From assembly GCA_005406025.1 (NCBI GenBank), contig BGZK01001306.1, positions 1 to 64,000 on the forward strand: a stretch of DNA of 64,000 nt, in the 5' to 3' direction. A model generated the notes under the pieces. It had not been told where the DNA came from, searched no databases, and was given only the letters and a program-made list of their open reading frames with translations. This DNA comes from Eumeta japonica (taxonomy: Eukaryota; Arthropoda; Insecta; Lepidoptera; Psychidae). A program made the translations under genes and the position numbers. Positions 1 through 10,824 of this stretch are shown piece by piece. Each line of letters starts with the position of its first letter. Position 1 is the first letter of the stretch.

Positions 1-987
1 TAGGATCCAATCCGAAAAGAATTCAAATTATAGAAAGGCGTCCATTCAATATAAAGAAAGGCTTCAGACAAGGAGACCCTCTATTTCCAAAACTATTCTC
101 AGCGGTATTAGAATCAATATTTAGAAGACTCAATTGATAAATCCTCGGGATCAATGTGGATGGTACATCGCTAACGCATTTAAGATTCGTGGATAATATA
201 GTGTTATTCGCCAAAACACTAGAAGCAATCAATAAAATGATAAAATATCTTGCGTTGGAAAGTGAAAAAGTAGGATTAAAACTGAATCCAGAAAAGACGA
301 GGGTGATGACAAATGGAAACAAAGTTACGATGCAGTCACACAACACCGAAATAAGATACTCTTAAGAATACATCTATCTGGGACAACTCATAACTCAAAA
401 TGCACCTATGCGTAAAGAAGTGGAGAGAAGAGTTACTGACACCTTGAAAAGATATTGGAACTTAAAAGAGGCTATGAAAAACATAAAACTTCAAATAAAC
501 ATCAAAAATAAACTATTTAACACTTGCATATTACCCGCCTTTATGTACGGCTGCCAATCGTGAAAATTAGCTCAAAAAATGACAAGCAAACTCACAATCT
601 GTCAAATAACTATAAAAAGGAGTATGTTAAGTGTCAAGAAATAAGACAGACTGAAAAAACTATGTCATCAAAAACAAAATGAAAACCATAGATATAACAC
701 AAAGTAACAAGATGGTACCCTAGGGAAGGTAAAAGCTAGAGAGGCAGGCCATCGAGAAGGTGGGATGATGACATCAGAAGGTGGCAGGAGTGATGTGGAA
801 CAGAGTAGACCAAGAAAGATTTGAATGTAAAAGGCTAGAGGAGCTTTGCCGATTGGCAAACAGATCTTGAAAAAACAAGCAAGCATCAAATACTACAATT
901 TTGCATGTTCTTTTTAATAATATTTGTGTTCGTATCAGTTTATTGTTAAGATGAAGTGGATTTGAATAAAAGGCTATATTATTATTA
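1..987 (+). pseudogene. RTE-clade non-LTR retrotransposon, RT C-terminal part (cut by window edge)
   Basis: This is the 3' part of a reverse transcriptase gene whose product would copy the element's RNA into DNA by target-primed reverse transcription. The fragment begins inside the palm domain: RQGDPL-like residues lie near base 75, followed by a degenerate catalytic box that reads FVDNIVLF near 190 where active copies have F-A-D-D. A connection region (ILPAFMYGCQS) follows, and then the conserved tail motif RGRPSRRWDDDIRRW near 740-790. Several stops and frameshifts break the frame (for example near 363 and 560). The copy ends after an AATAAA-like stretch and a short TTA-rich tail at about 987. 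The same domain order occurs in the larger copy at 24.66-28.6 kb. The RTE/BovB-like assignment rests on recognition of these motifs. The element is inactive, since both catalytic aspartate positions are disturbed. Confidence 0.85.
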
Positions 988-1370
988 TGCCTAAGGATGC
1001 TTGAATGCTCGTGATAGGTCATATGCCTGCCTGCTACGATCATACTACACAGCATCGATGTTTTTGTTGTTCACAGCGGCGGACGGGCGAACATGAACTT
1101 CGTGACTGAGATTGGCACGGTCGCGTGTGGATTCTGCAAACCAGTTATAAATAGTCGTCTCGCATGATGCTTTATCGTCAAAAATAGTTGAAAATCAAGC
1201 GAGGTTCTGCTGAGCTATCAAATTACAATTAAAATCGTAGAAAGTCATAGTACGAAAATTTTCACTACTTAAATCCATAGTGATAAAGGTACGCAATTTT
1301 TGAATTGATGCCACATTGTCAAACAATTGACAGTTAGATGGAATAAGACGCCTAACTTCCGCTCGTGGAT
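988..1370 (-). pseudogene. mariner-like transposase, N-terminal fragment and 5' leader
   Basis: On the minus strand this segment encodes the helix-turn-helix start of a mariner transposase: NIDAV followed, after a frame change, by RHMTYHEHSSIL, which matches the family pattern RHxTYxEIxxxL. It aligns along almost its whole length with 47389-47765, the start of a longer mariner copy in the same orientation, so both descend from one family. Nothing of the catalytic domain follows; the fragment stops against the tail of the RTE copy to its left. Several stops are present and it cannot be functional. Confidence 0.75.
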
Positions 1371-1414
1371 CCGCACGTGGATATAAAATGAATTCCTTCA
1401 GCTTGTGTATCGAC

Positions 1415-1580
1415 CGATCATGCTCTCAATCATGATCCCGCTCACTAACCCGTTTTGGATTCTGGTCCCCATTCTGTTCTCGATGTCAGTTTGTCTCATT
1501 TCCGATTCCGATCGCCTTCTCGCTTTTAATTCTAAAGCCAGTACCAATTTAAGGTCACTCAAGCTTAACCTTAAATCGGT
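1415..1580 (-). repeat. degenerate 24-bp minisatellite, block A
   Basis: Read on the minus strand the sequence falls into units of about 24 bases of the general form gaaancgggaccaggatcga. Units are strongly diverged, but the phase holds. Because 24 is a multiple of three, both strands stay open for 60-90 codons, which explains the apparent reading frames here. Block B at 1985-2205 has the same unit. Confidence 0.55.
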
Positions 1581-1699
1581 TTTTTCTATCATGATTCCTT
1601 ATGACTTATGGACACTTATTGAACATAGTTTGTCTATTGGTAATTTATATAGTTTACAAAGCAGGTTAATAAAACTTATATTATTATGAAGGTAATATT

Positions 1700-1862
1700 T
1701 TGTCCCAAGTGTCGTCGTTTCGGGGGACCGCTAAATTGATAAATAAAATAACGGTACAACTAAAAACTACTTATCGTAAGTAAATATCAAAACATGAGTA
1801 TCTGATTGTCGAATTTAAGTCCATATTAGCGGTCCCCCGATGTGACGATGCTTGGATCAAAA
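1700..1862. mobile_element. MITE-like inverted-repeat element, about 163 bp
   Basis: The two ends are inverted copies of each other over about 35 bases. The best part is TCGGGGGACCGCTAA, perfect in both arms, and the outer part (TCCCAAGTGTCGTC against TCCAAGCATCGTC) is diverged. The AT-rich interior has no reading frame. It separates the two minisatellite blocks, as if inserted between them. I could not identify a target duplication or superfamily. Confidence 0.6.
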
Positions 1863-1984
1863 AACTACTACCTACTATTTATATTAAATAAAGGGTCAAC
1901 ACATTTTTTTTTAATTTTTAAAGGTGCCGGGGTTTTTTTTTATACTTGTAGTTTAAGTTTTATATCAGTCGACCTTTCCTGTTG

Positions 1985-2335
1985 TCGTTTCAAATCCCGG
2001 TGCTACTCCTGATTTCAATCCTGATCACGTTCTTGATTTTGTTATTGTCTTTTAGCAGCATCAAGGTCCAACGCGCGATTTCGAGTCCAGTCGTATTCTC
2101 AATTTCGATCTTGGTCCCACTCTTAATTCTAATCTTAATCCCGCTTTTAATTTTGTTCTGTGTCCCGTTGTCAATTTGCAATCCGGTCACTGTTTTGCTT
2201 TAGACAACGCCGAGGGCAAGTGTTAGTATAAAATAAAATATAAGTTATATCACTAGGAGATAGTGGAGCTCTTTATGTGTAAAAGAATTTTTAGAATCTG
2301 TTCAGTAATTCAACTTAGTAATACAAATATACTGA
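1985..2335 (-). repeat. 24-bp minisatellite block B with conserved flanking tail
   Basis: Bases 1985-2205 read on the minus strand give at least six 24-base units in phase (for example one ending in tagaatt, the next in cgaaatt). They are followed on the plus strand by a tail at about 2230-2330 containing AAAATAAAATATA, GATAGTG and GAATTTTTAGAATC. The same minisatellite-plus-tail arrangement recurs at 5255-5480, so this is a dispersed composite repeat. The tail resembles a core I recall as abundant in Lepidoptera; the family name is uncertain. The hydrophobic reading frame over the minisatellite is a by-product of the period. Confidence 0.6.
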
Positions 2336-5254
2336 TAAAACTGAGGACAAATGTTAGTTTTTTTTTCTTGTCAGAATTCTTCCCGCACATGTGAACAACA
2401 AAAGATTCATCGTAACCTAGTGAATGGTTTAGGCATTCACGAACATGAATAAAATATAGAAATTTTTGTGTGTTAGATACACGGTCTGTTCCATTGTGAA
2501 AAGCAATTATTAAATTAAAGGGCCAGCGATTTCAGTTGGCTGACTTGTGTCGCCAACTTACGAATTGATCCGGGATTACGTCTGTGGCTTACTGCGTCTA
2601 TTCTGTAAGTCGAATATTAGGCGTTCGTTTATCGCCTTGTCGGATCACTGCGGCTATCGTAATGAGTCTAACGAATGAATGAGTCAATATCTGATAGAAA
2701 CACGCACACGGAACATATGATTAGAGATATGTACTTAATAAAATCTAACACTGACAGTCGGCACACAGCCTATACCGACTTGTCTGGGAGCGTAAAATAA
2801 TCAATTTGGAAAAAAAAATGTACTACATTTCTTTATATAACGTTGATGAGTACTAATAAAGGATTTTTGAAAATCCGTCTTACAAGGAATTTAAGTAAGG
2901 AATTAAATTTGTATGTTATTTTTGTAGTTAAAAATATGGCAAAAGGTAGGGTTCTGTTTATGAGAAAAACTCACTTGTGTTGGTATTTTTGGAAATTCAT
3001 CCCGTAAGCGAGTAAATGAAGAAACAAAGTTTATATGGAGAGTGCGTCGTCTTTCAACTTGGAAATGTGGAATTTGCTATTTAGATTCTGAAGAATTTAG
3101 GAAATAAGTATTCATTAAAAAGAACTTTATTCCTATTTATCAAATTAACATTCCAAGTTTATATCTTTGACAAAATTTAACTAACTCCGATTCCAGTTTG
3201 TGGGCGTAGTCAAATTTATATCGCCTTTTTTTAAGTCGAGCGCTTTGAAAATGTGAAAATTATGTGGCAGATTTCGTGTATCATATACAGATTGCTCATA
3301 CATAGTTTGGACTTGAACGAGAGGTACATAATAAAGTCCAATAGCGTTTTTTTAATGTATACAGTTTAATTTTTCTTTGCAGGGTTAGATGTATAGTTTC
3401 TTAATGATGGAGTCCTATAGGTTTACTTAATTTCATTAGCTTAAAATGAACACGTATGTTTGTTTAATTTTCACGAAAAACTAAGGGATCTCAGGGAGTA
3501 TATCGAAAGCAACGCGGACCTTCAGTAACGACCCTGTCTTGAGCTGTGCTGGTCTTAAGTCCCGTTCAGAGGACGAGTACATGCGCTTTATGTTGCGTAT
3601 GGCTGTAGTCTGGTGAATATATTATGTCAAATGGCTGATGACTGGCACGAATGGCCTTTAATTTTCCTTGTAATGTTCAGTCGATTTTGATCCTCGATGA
3701 GTGTGCAAAGATTTAATTTAATTTAACGATTTACATTGAAGAAGTACTATTTGCCTTGTACGAAATATGAATGAACGAAAATCGATTGTAAATCGATTGA
3801 GAATCTTTTCCCGCTTCCTTTCCGCGTACTTTCAAAATTCCAAGCAGAACGCGTGCTTTAAAAAGTGTTTCAAAAATGACATGTGCTTTATTGATTTGGT
3901 GGATCGTATCCTTCCAGGACTATAATCGAGCATAAATCACGAATTTTTCAAACATAAACATAAATCACAAAAAATAGAATAAACTTTATCGGACGATCAT
4001 ATTATCAAACTTATTATAATACTTCAGTACAACTTAATTTAATATCTTATGGATTAATTTATTACTCGGTAACAGTCTACGCAGGTGTCCAAAGCTGTAA
4101 CCTATATCCAAAATAAATCATAAAAAGGGAATATACCACTACGAATTCCTATCAATGCTTAGATCAATATTCAAACATTTACTCGAGAAGGCCAACAGAT
4201 ATAGAATACCTATATTAAGCGTTATTATTATGAGCTGTAGTTTACCAAACTGCTCACCAAATATTTCTATGCATTTCGTAACTAAGCGTCACATCAAGAA
4301 AGTCAATACGGCCACCATTAGCGTTTTTTTGTAATCCCCACCAGAAGCGTGCTCTAGCAACAGCATCTCGTAGATAGACCCGCGCGTGTCCGGCTAACTA
4401 ATATACAACTGTGACTGAATTTAATTTTTTAGCCGAAGACAGTCTACCTGAGCTTTCTTTCGCATATTAGTGCAAGAGACTCAAAAAAAAAGCACAGTGA
4501 ATAGGTGGACACAGACAGCAGTCAATCGAGATGTTTACCATAGATAAACTATATAGTTATAAAAATCGGATAATCCAAAAGTATACGTCTCATAATACTC
4601 GCTTAATGTTTGTTAAAAAACAAAAAATAGTAAAAAAGTGCCATCCAAAGTATGTTATCTATTATAACCTATTCTCTCCGAAACAAATAAGTAACAAAGA
4701 GATAGGTTCACTTATTACTAGAGGCCACCACAAATAATTGCATTATATCTTATTTGTGGAAAGGAACTCATTTTTCTAATTATATTTTATTAATAATAAT
4801 TTAATGACACCAAACCAGACAGCCATTTTCATTAGGAAACTATTTGCTGTAATTCTAATGCTATTATGAAAAAAGGCTAAATCAATGGTTTTTGTTCACA
4901 AATGGTCGTGTTTCCAAGTTCTTTCGCAGTTGATTGACGGGAAAGTTTTCTAAACTACTTTGAGGTTTCTTTTTTGTTTCTATTATATTAATACTTGTTT
5001 TGGAGTGAAAAGAATTGATCTTCATTAAATCATTTGTACGGTGCTAAGCAAATTTTTCCATTTTCGTATAGTATAGCGATAGAAATAGTAGCTGACAAGA
5101 TGAGAAAAATTTTTTTTGATCGTAAAGCACTTTTAAATGCCTCGCATTATAGTCGCGCAATATGCTGCCGTACTTGCACACATATATGTACTTACTGGGC
5201 TCACCCGCATGGAGATTATTTTCTTCATCGATTGATATTGATGAAAATTGAAAT
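2336..5254. other. AT-rich spacer, no gene recognised
   Basis: About 2.9 kb with no credible coding frame, splice-bounded exon or RNA gene. There are some moderately GC-rich patches (2520-2720, 3480-3660, 4290-4400) without recognisable products. The one reading frame of 68 codons at 4531-4737 is lysine/asparagine-rich, has AT-driven codons and matches nothing I know. Confidence 0.5.
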
Positions 5255-5480
5255 ATTTTCAGTCGCGGTTCCATACTCCAATTTGATCTCAGTTACATTT
5301 TCAATTTTGGTTCCAGTTTCGTCTCTCGATTCTGCCCTCTTTTGGATGAAGTCAGGGTGAATGCTAAAGTCAAAATAAAATATAGCCCTATATAGGACAG
5401 TGTAGCTTTCTATGAATCAAAAAATTTTTAGAATCGGTGTAGTAGTACGTTTTAACAGTATAAATACACGAATGAAGTCA
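5255..5480 (-). repeat. second copy of 24-bp minisatellite with tail
   Basis: On the minus strand 5260-5350 shows 24-base units (one begins gaaactggaacc, the next gtaactgagatc). The tail at 5370-5470 contains AAAATAAAATATAG, GACAGTGTAGC and TTTTTAGAATCGG, homologous to 2230-2330. The copy is shorter than the one at 1985-2335, and its minisatellite is reduced to about four units. Confidence 0.6.
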
Positions 5481-7159
5481 GGGTTAATGCTAGTAATAGA
5501 TCTATAAAATTATGCGCGTATATGAATACAACGTTGTGTAAAAATTTAAAAATGATCGTTAAAGAACTTTAAGATATTTGTGAGTTTGTAGAAACGAACA
5601 AATATGTATGTATAGATTAGTTTATTAGTAAATAAGTGTTATTCTTATACTTTGTAATTTCAAAGGGCTCGGGAACGTTTTACCTCAATCTTTTCTAGTG
5701 AACATGATCTTAAATGAATAGTTAACGTTCTACAGTACTAAGAAATTATGAAGCAAAGGGATACGAGTAACAATCCCAAGCGCGACGCAGGCCCGCTGTC
5801 GACGCCGGCGCAATGCGTCGACCGATAAGACGCAGACTGACGAGTTGTGGTCCCATAAGCGCTTTACAAACGGCGATCCATCTTATCTTTACAACTCCAC
5901 TGTAAATCACAACTGATGTGTAGAATACGGTTTTGTTACAATATGATACTTAATGTTAATGCTGTTGATGCACAGGATTTAACACGGCATGATGTGCTAC
6001 GGAATTACATGTGATCGCTGCTGGCGCTGCGACTAGGTAACATTGTACGCGAATCTGACTCAAATTGTACTGTATTAAATAAACGTATTCTTGTTTCCCG
6101 ACCAACAACTTTATCTTTTTTATAAAAGCAGTGATTCAGGAAGACTAGGTTTATAATATTTCAAATGCAATATTTTTACAGCGAGTTGTACGCCGAGGCC
6201 CGCTTTTATGGATCCCAAATAATAAGGGATAAATCTAGTATTAAAATGAAATATGCCTTTATTTCTATTCAAAATATTCATCATGATGATATAAATGCAC
6301 TTTTGGATATGTTCAAACAAATTGTCATTGCACTTTTACTATTGTGACTTAAATATCTCTAAAACTTACATTTTGAATGCATCTTACATTTTGAACTTGT
6401 TCAATCGTTGATCGCGTTACTTATTTTTGCCAAATCTGGGCTGTACCAGTTAATGCGGTCTTTTGACCTCGCCAATACCCAGTCGTTTCGGCCGACGTGT
6501 GGCAGCTAGTATTTTGACGATGAATGATTCTGCGTTGCTGGTTCTTTCTTATTACTTCAAATACTCCTGAAAATCAAATGGCCTTGTAGCATTCCTAATT
6601 AACCGTTTGATGATTTTATAGTCGTCACATGTTTATTTATACCAAAAAACAATTTGTTTCAAGGTGCTCTGCATGAATAGCTATTCGTGGGATCGGCTTA
6701 TTTAGAAACATCCACACGGAACCTGTTGTTTAGTTTCGAGGTCATACGCATAGATCCAAGATTTATCGCCTATATAGATATTATAAACAGCTTCTGATTG
6801 TATTTTTTGTATGTGTATTTAATATATTGTATATTTATATATTTTAAATGTATTTTTTTAAATTTTTTTATGCTCTAATCGCTATGAGCCTGTTTTTGAT
6901 CAATTCCCAAGTTGTGCGGAGTTCGACGCAAACAATTTTGTTACAGAAAAATATTCCTGTATTATCTTATATATGCTCCTCATACTTATCGCCAGGGACA
7001 ATTATGTCTCACGATATGTAACATGACGATGTTGCAATGTAATAGAACAGGTTCGGAGAAAAAGTTTTTTTTATATCATGTATACAAATTCAGGATAATT
7101 TTTCGTTATATTTTATTTAAATTATGCCATTTTGTTCAACAACTTATTGCTATATTGTA
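5481..7159. other. AT-rich spacer, no gene recognised
   Basis: No exon or element could be recognised. A GC-rich patch at 5775-5880 and the frames at 6165-6347 and 6912-7160 have no family resemblance. Confidence 0.45.
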
Positions 7160-7640
7160 GGTAGTGACATAATCCCAATGTTGTAGAAACTGGGACTTTG
7201 ATCAAAAAACCCTGCAAGTAGTTTGGACAATCCTCTCTTGATGTTATCTGTCTAAAGAATTCTGAAGAGACCGAAGCAGATAATAAACTGAAGGTGCAAG
7301 GTCGGAGCTATGTTTGGATGCATTCACAATTTCCAACCAAACTCTTTTAATATTTGCTGAGTGGCTGAAGTTGTGTGTGGTCTGGCGTTACCGTGGTGAA
7401 AACTACACCATTTCTGTGGATCAATTTGGCTGCTTTCTCTCTACTTCTTGCTTGAATCTCATCAGCTGTGGCAGTAGAGATCTGAATTAATGGTTTTTGC
7501 CCGGCAGTAAAAGCTCGTCATGAATAATGGCCCTCCCAACCCATGCATACACATAGCATCAACTTATTGCGAGTTAATCCTCGCTTCGCTATAGTTTGTG
7601 CAGCTTGCTTGCCTTATGACCATACTCTTTATCGCCCGTT
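7160..7640 (-). pseudogene. mariner transposase, C-terminal half (second family)
   Basis: Minus-strand translation in several frames gives mariner catalytic-domain motifs in the right order. These are GLTRNKLMLCV, then a degraded LLPGKT-like segment, then KLIHRNGVVF followed by a His-rich catalytic loop, then a degraded form of the PxxAP stretch, and finally SREDCPNYLQGFFDQ near the C-terminus with a final FYNxGIMSLP. The catalytic aspartates are not all preserved. Frameshifts and stops divide it into at least four pieces. It differs clearly from the mariner at 46.59-47.77 kb, so two families have been active in this lineage. The N-terminal helix-turn-helix half is missing. Confidence 0.8.
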
Positions 7641-7689
7641 CTTGTCTTAGATATTCCATTTTTTACTACCAATAATAATTTTTTTACAA

Positions 7690-8455
7690 TAATGGTTCGG
7701 TTTCGGATACATTTTGTTAGAGAACTGCAATTAAGTACACGATTCATTAGATTCCTTTCAGTAAGCTCATGTGGGACCCAAGTATCGAGTTTTTTGTATA
7801 TCCAGATTCTTTCAAATGGGTCTTTTATCCTCGTGGTGAAATTGTGGATTGTTCTTGTCCGATCTTACAAGCCACGCATACATACAAATACATTGTTATA
7901 ATTGACAGAAATCTGACATTTAAATCTCACATTGAATCGCTCACTACTAGAATCCGGAAATTGCCATTTGTCTTTAAAACCTTACGTCACATAGTTGCCC
8001 CAGTTATACTCAAATTTGTGTATTTCTCACTGTGTCAATCAGTCATTGTTTACTGCATCATCATTTGGGGAGGTGCTCACTAAATCAACCTTTTAAAACT
8101 TTAATATGTACAAAGAGCTCCCTTCCTTATAGGTATCTACGACGAAACTCTACCAAATGATTAATATGTTAACGACTAGGCTGTTATTTGTTTGTATACC
8201 GTACTGCAACGACTCTGATATGAACCAAAGCACCATCCTATCCCTTAATACATGATAAAACCTTTGCCCTACTTCGTCTGTATCGACCTTTTTGCTCAAC
8301 ACTTTCATCTTTTCTCGGGTACTTCCCTCTACAACACAATCGTAAACAATATTAATATGTTTTCTCTTTTTTATTATGAATGTAAGAAGAGAGTCAACTT
8401 GTTTCTGAAGCAATTTGCTTAGGACATAGAATATCTATTATTATTATTAGTAAAA
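7690..8455 (+). pseudogene. CR1/Jockey-like non-LTR retrotransposon, RT C-terminal fragment
   Basis: Bases 7769-8083 encode a thumb/connection region typical of CR1/Jockey reverse transcriptases: IDRNLTFKSHIESLTTRIRK, then FKTLRHIVAPVILKFVYFSL and a tract ending in IIWGGAH. A stop follows, and after it comes a further degraded stretch (QRAPFLIG) and later frames to about 8410. The copy ends in a TTATTATTATTA microsatellite at 8440-8452, the type of 3' tail usual for this clade. Palm motifs and the endonuclease are absent, consistent with 5' truncation at insertion. It is inactive. Confidence 0.75.
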
Positions 8456-8523
8456 CTAATTATTATACTCACTATGAAATAGTTTATATTCAAATCAGTA
8501 GGTGCTTACCGATATTACATAAC

Positions 8524-8573
8524 ATACAAACGCACGCACACACGCACACGCGCACGCACACACGCACGCACTT
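8524..8573. repeat. CA/CG-rich microsatellite
   Basis: An imperfect run built from ACGC and ACAC tetramers. It lies just 3' of the CR1-like fragment. Confidence 0.9.
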
Positions 8574-9521
8574 AGTTGATGTAGGGCTCTTGTGTATTAT
8601 GTATTAAATGGAAAAAAACAGTCAATTACATTATGTTATATTTTTTTTGAAGTCATTTTACGGCATTTCATGAGAATTAGTCACATGCACACGCCGCCGC
8701 CGCACTGAAATAGACATATTGGGTTTGTTCCTCGTGTACTACACCTCGTCTGCAGCACCACGTATCAATAACATGTCGAACGCTTTCCATTAAAACCTCC
8801 AACAATAATTACTTCAACACCACTCACTACTGCTAACGACAACACATCACGTACTCCGAGCGAAAAATCTGCTCTCCCGTGAACGCTGTCATACAAATAA
8901 TAGGTACTTAATTTAACTGATATAAAACCCTGAGTCATGTAGAGTTATCGCGTGGGGGAGTGACATTTGTCGATACGAAAATAAGGGGCGTGTGGATCAA
9001 AGTTTTGTTTTTTTTAATACAGCTCTACGCCATCGCCCGAGGACGAAAATATATTTTATATTTTAATTTGTGATGCAGATAAGTATTCAAAATTTTACAA
9101 ATTCTAATGGAAAGGAAAATGAATTTGTCAAGTCCATGGTTTAGTACAATTCGTACACTAAAGGTTTCATATGTTCATATGTTTGTTTATGTAATGTATA
9201 TACTAAAAAATGTGTTTTTTTCTCATTCAGTTTTCGGTCCTAAGTGTGAGTCGAGTTCGCACTTGAATCCGTCTGTATACAAGACCCTTTACTTATAGAA
9301 TCCAACGAAACTATCATATGCACGTAACATCGTTCGTGTCGGAATACACTACGATAGTTAGGTAGGTAGATAGGTAGGACGTACATGTATTATATCACAC
9401 AAGGGGCATATATTTATTTTTGTCCGTGTTACCCACACGACCGCATCACAACGCTTTTGGTTCGTTATCTTAATACCTGGACGGACACTAAGACACAGGA
9501 ACGACACGTGCGCTGTTTCAG
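8574..9521. other. presumed intron or spacer before the first visible transporter exon
   Basis: AT-rich DNA without a recognisable exon. It includes a small GGTAGGTAGATAGGTAGG simple repeat at about 9360. If the transporter gene continues leftwards, this is intron sequence ending in the acceptor CTGTTTCAG at 9513-9521. Confidence 0.45.
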
Positions 9522-9628
9522 ATCGTGATCGGGTGGGTGGGCGACTGGGAGTGCGTCAACGCCAGCCTGGTGTACGCGGGCTGCATGCTGCTCTGCGGCC
9601 TCATCACGGGCCTGCTGCCCTTCCTCAC
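9522..9628 (+). CDS. SLC16 monocarboxylate transporter, third-last coding exon
   Basis: First visible exon of a proton-linked monocarboxylate transporter-type protein (SLC16 family, major facilitator superfamily), expected to move small acids across a membrane. It follows acceptor CTGTTTCAG and ends at donor GTAAGT. It starts in phase 0 and holds 35 codons plus two bases. The translation opens IVIGWVGDWECVN, a loop of the GWxxD type seen in the C-terminal half of the family, and continues into one membrane span (SLVYAGCMLLCGLITGLLPF). Codons are GC-rich at third positions, unlike the surrounding AT-rich DNA, which supports real coding. Upstream exons, encoding roughly the first two thirds of a normal 450-700-residue protein, were not found in the window. 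The exact SLC16 member and its substrate cannot be assigned. Confidence 0.85.
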
Positions 9629-9992
9629 GTAAGTCAACCGCCCGCCGCTGCTAATAGCTCGGCTAACTAAACTAAAAAAAGGCATTAGTCTTTTCGATTC
9701 CTTTAAACTTTCTCTAGTCTTTAGTTTACAAAATAAAAGGTCGAGTTTTAAAGAAATGGTCGGTCCGTGTTGAATGATACCCCACATTATATAGGTTATA
9801 TATATTTTTGGCCTTTGGGTTAAACACAACCATAAATATTAGACTGTGCATGACTTTAGACCCTACGGTGTATATTGTTCCTAAAATAGGCGCTAAAGTC
9901 ATAATTCTTTCGGTAATCACCCTAGTCGAGTAATATTAGACGATAATGATAGAGACATTATTAGCAGAAAACCTTGTGAATGTCGGGCGCAG

Positions 9993-10168
9993 ATCGTACG
10001 CGTGGCTGGGCGCGGCGGCGGGTGGCTTTGGCGCGTTTATCGCGGCCAACTACTCGCTCACTAGCATCATCCTCGTCGAGCTGATCACATTGGAAAAGTT
10101 CACTAACGCCTACGGTCTGCTGCTGCTCATTCAGGGGCTCGCCAACCTTGTCGGGCCGCCTCTCGCAG
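9993..10168 (+). CDS. SLC16 monocarboxylate transporter, penultimate coding exon
   Basis: The exon begins after GGGCGCAG, an acceptor with a weak pyrimidine tract, and ends at donor GTGAGT. Its first base completes the codon left by the previous exon (AC plus A gives Thr). It encodes about 59 residues with two to three membrane spans: an Ala/Gly-rich span (GAAAGGFGAFIAANYS), a hydrophobic stretch with Glu (SIILVELITLEKF), and the family hallmark NAYGLLLLIQGLANLVGPPLAG, of which the GPPLAG end is highly conserved in SLC16 carriers. It ends in phase 1 and joins cleanly to the exon at 12700. The 364-bp intron before it is ordinary AT-rich sequence; the next intron is 2.5 kb and contains a transposon remnant. 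Confidence 0.9.
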
Positions 10169-10824
10169 GTGAGTGTGCAATGCTGCGCGTTATACTCTGC
10201 CTGTGGGCAAACCCAAGTATTCTTGTGGTCAGTTAACTCTTTAGCTTTTTCAAGAAAATGTACTTAGTGATAAAGGAAATTCTTCTCGCATCACTAAGGT
10301 GATCCTTACAATTTTGAGTATTTTCTGTGAGTCAACCCGACTTAACCGCCAGTGAAACGCCGCTGAGCAAATGGCGCGTACACAAAAAGCGGAAAGGGCT
10401 TATGCTCTGCAAGAAAGTCATCTGCATGCATGCCCTTCTTTCGATATTTCTAGCTTTATTCTGTCATCCTTTCGTTTCGTATATCTTCAAACATCTCCCG
10501 ACGATCTTTTCACATTAAGAAATGAAGTCAGCTGGGTCACCACATACACCACTTGTCATCGCAGCGAGAACGTTCGTTTCATACGATCATTTGGATCGTG
10601 TTTGCGATCGACGAAAATGTGGGACACCATATACGCACGCCGATCGCCGTTCGCGAACGCCATCAAAATTTCCACAAACTCTACAATTGTTTATGATTTC
10701 ATTCGTTCATTTGACGAAGCAACTGTCAAAATAAAATTGTAAATCGCAGTACCTGTTTTTTTAGCAGATAACATTAGTACTAAAATCTATTTTACTGGAT
10801 TATAATTTAAAAGCTAATATCAAT
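10169..10824. other. 5' part of the last transporter intron
   Basis: Intronic sequence before the Harbinger remnant. The stretch 10530-10740 carries several GATCG/CGATC and CGTTCG words that recur in inverted or direct form at 12190-12390, on the other side of the transposase. They may be remnants of Harbinger subterminal sequence, but I could not define paired termini. Confidence 0.4.

Noticed and set aside
1982..2203. hydrophobic 73-codon membrane protein
   Set aside because: It arises from a 24-bp minisatellite read in a frame compatible with its period; the minus strand is equally open.
8690..8830. short minus-strand frame near the CA microsatellite
   Set aside because: Open for about 40 codons but rich in low-complexity Ala and Cys codons, with no support as an exon.
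10371..10742. 123-codon frame in the transporter intron
   Set aside because: No family resemblance, no codon bias; probably intron or eroded transposon sequence.
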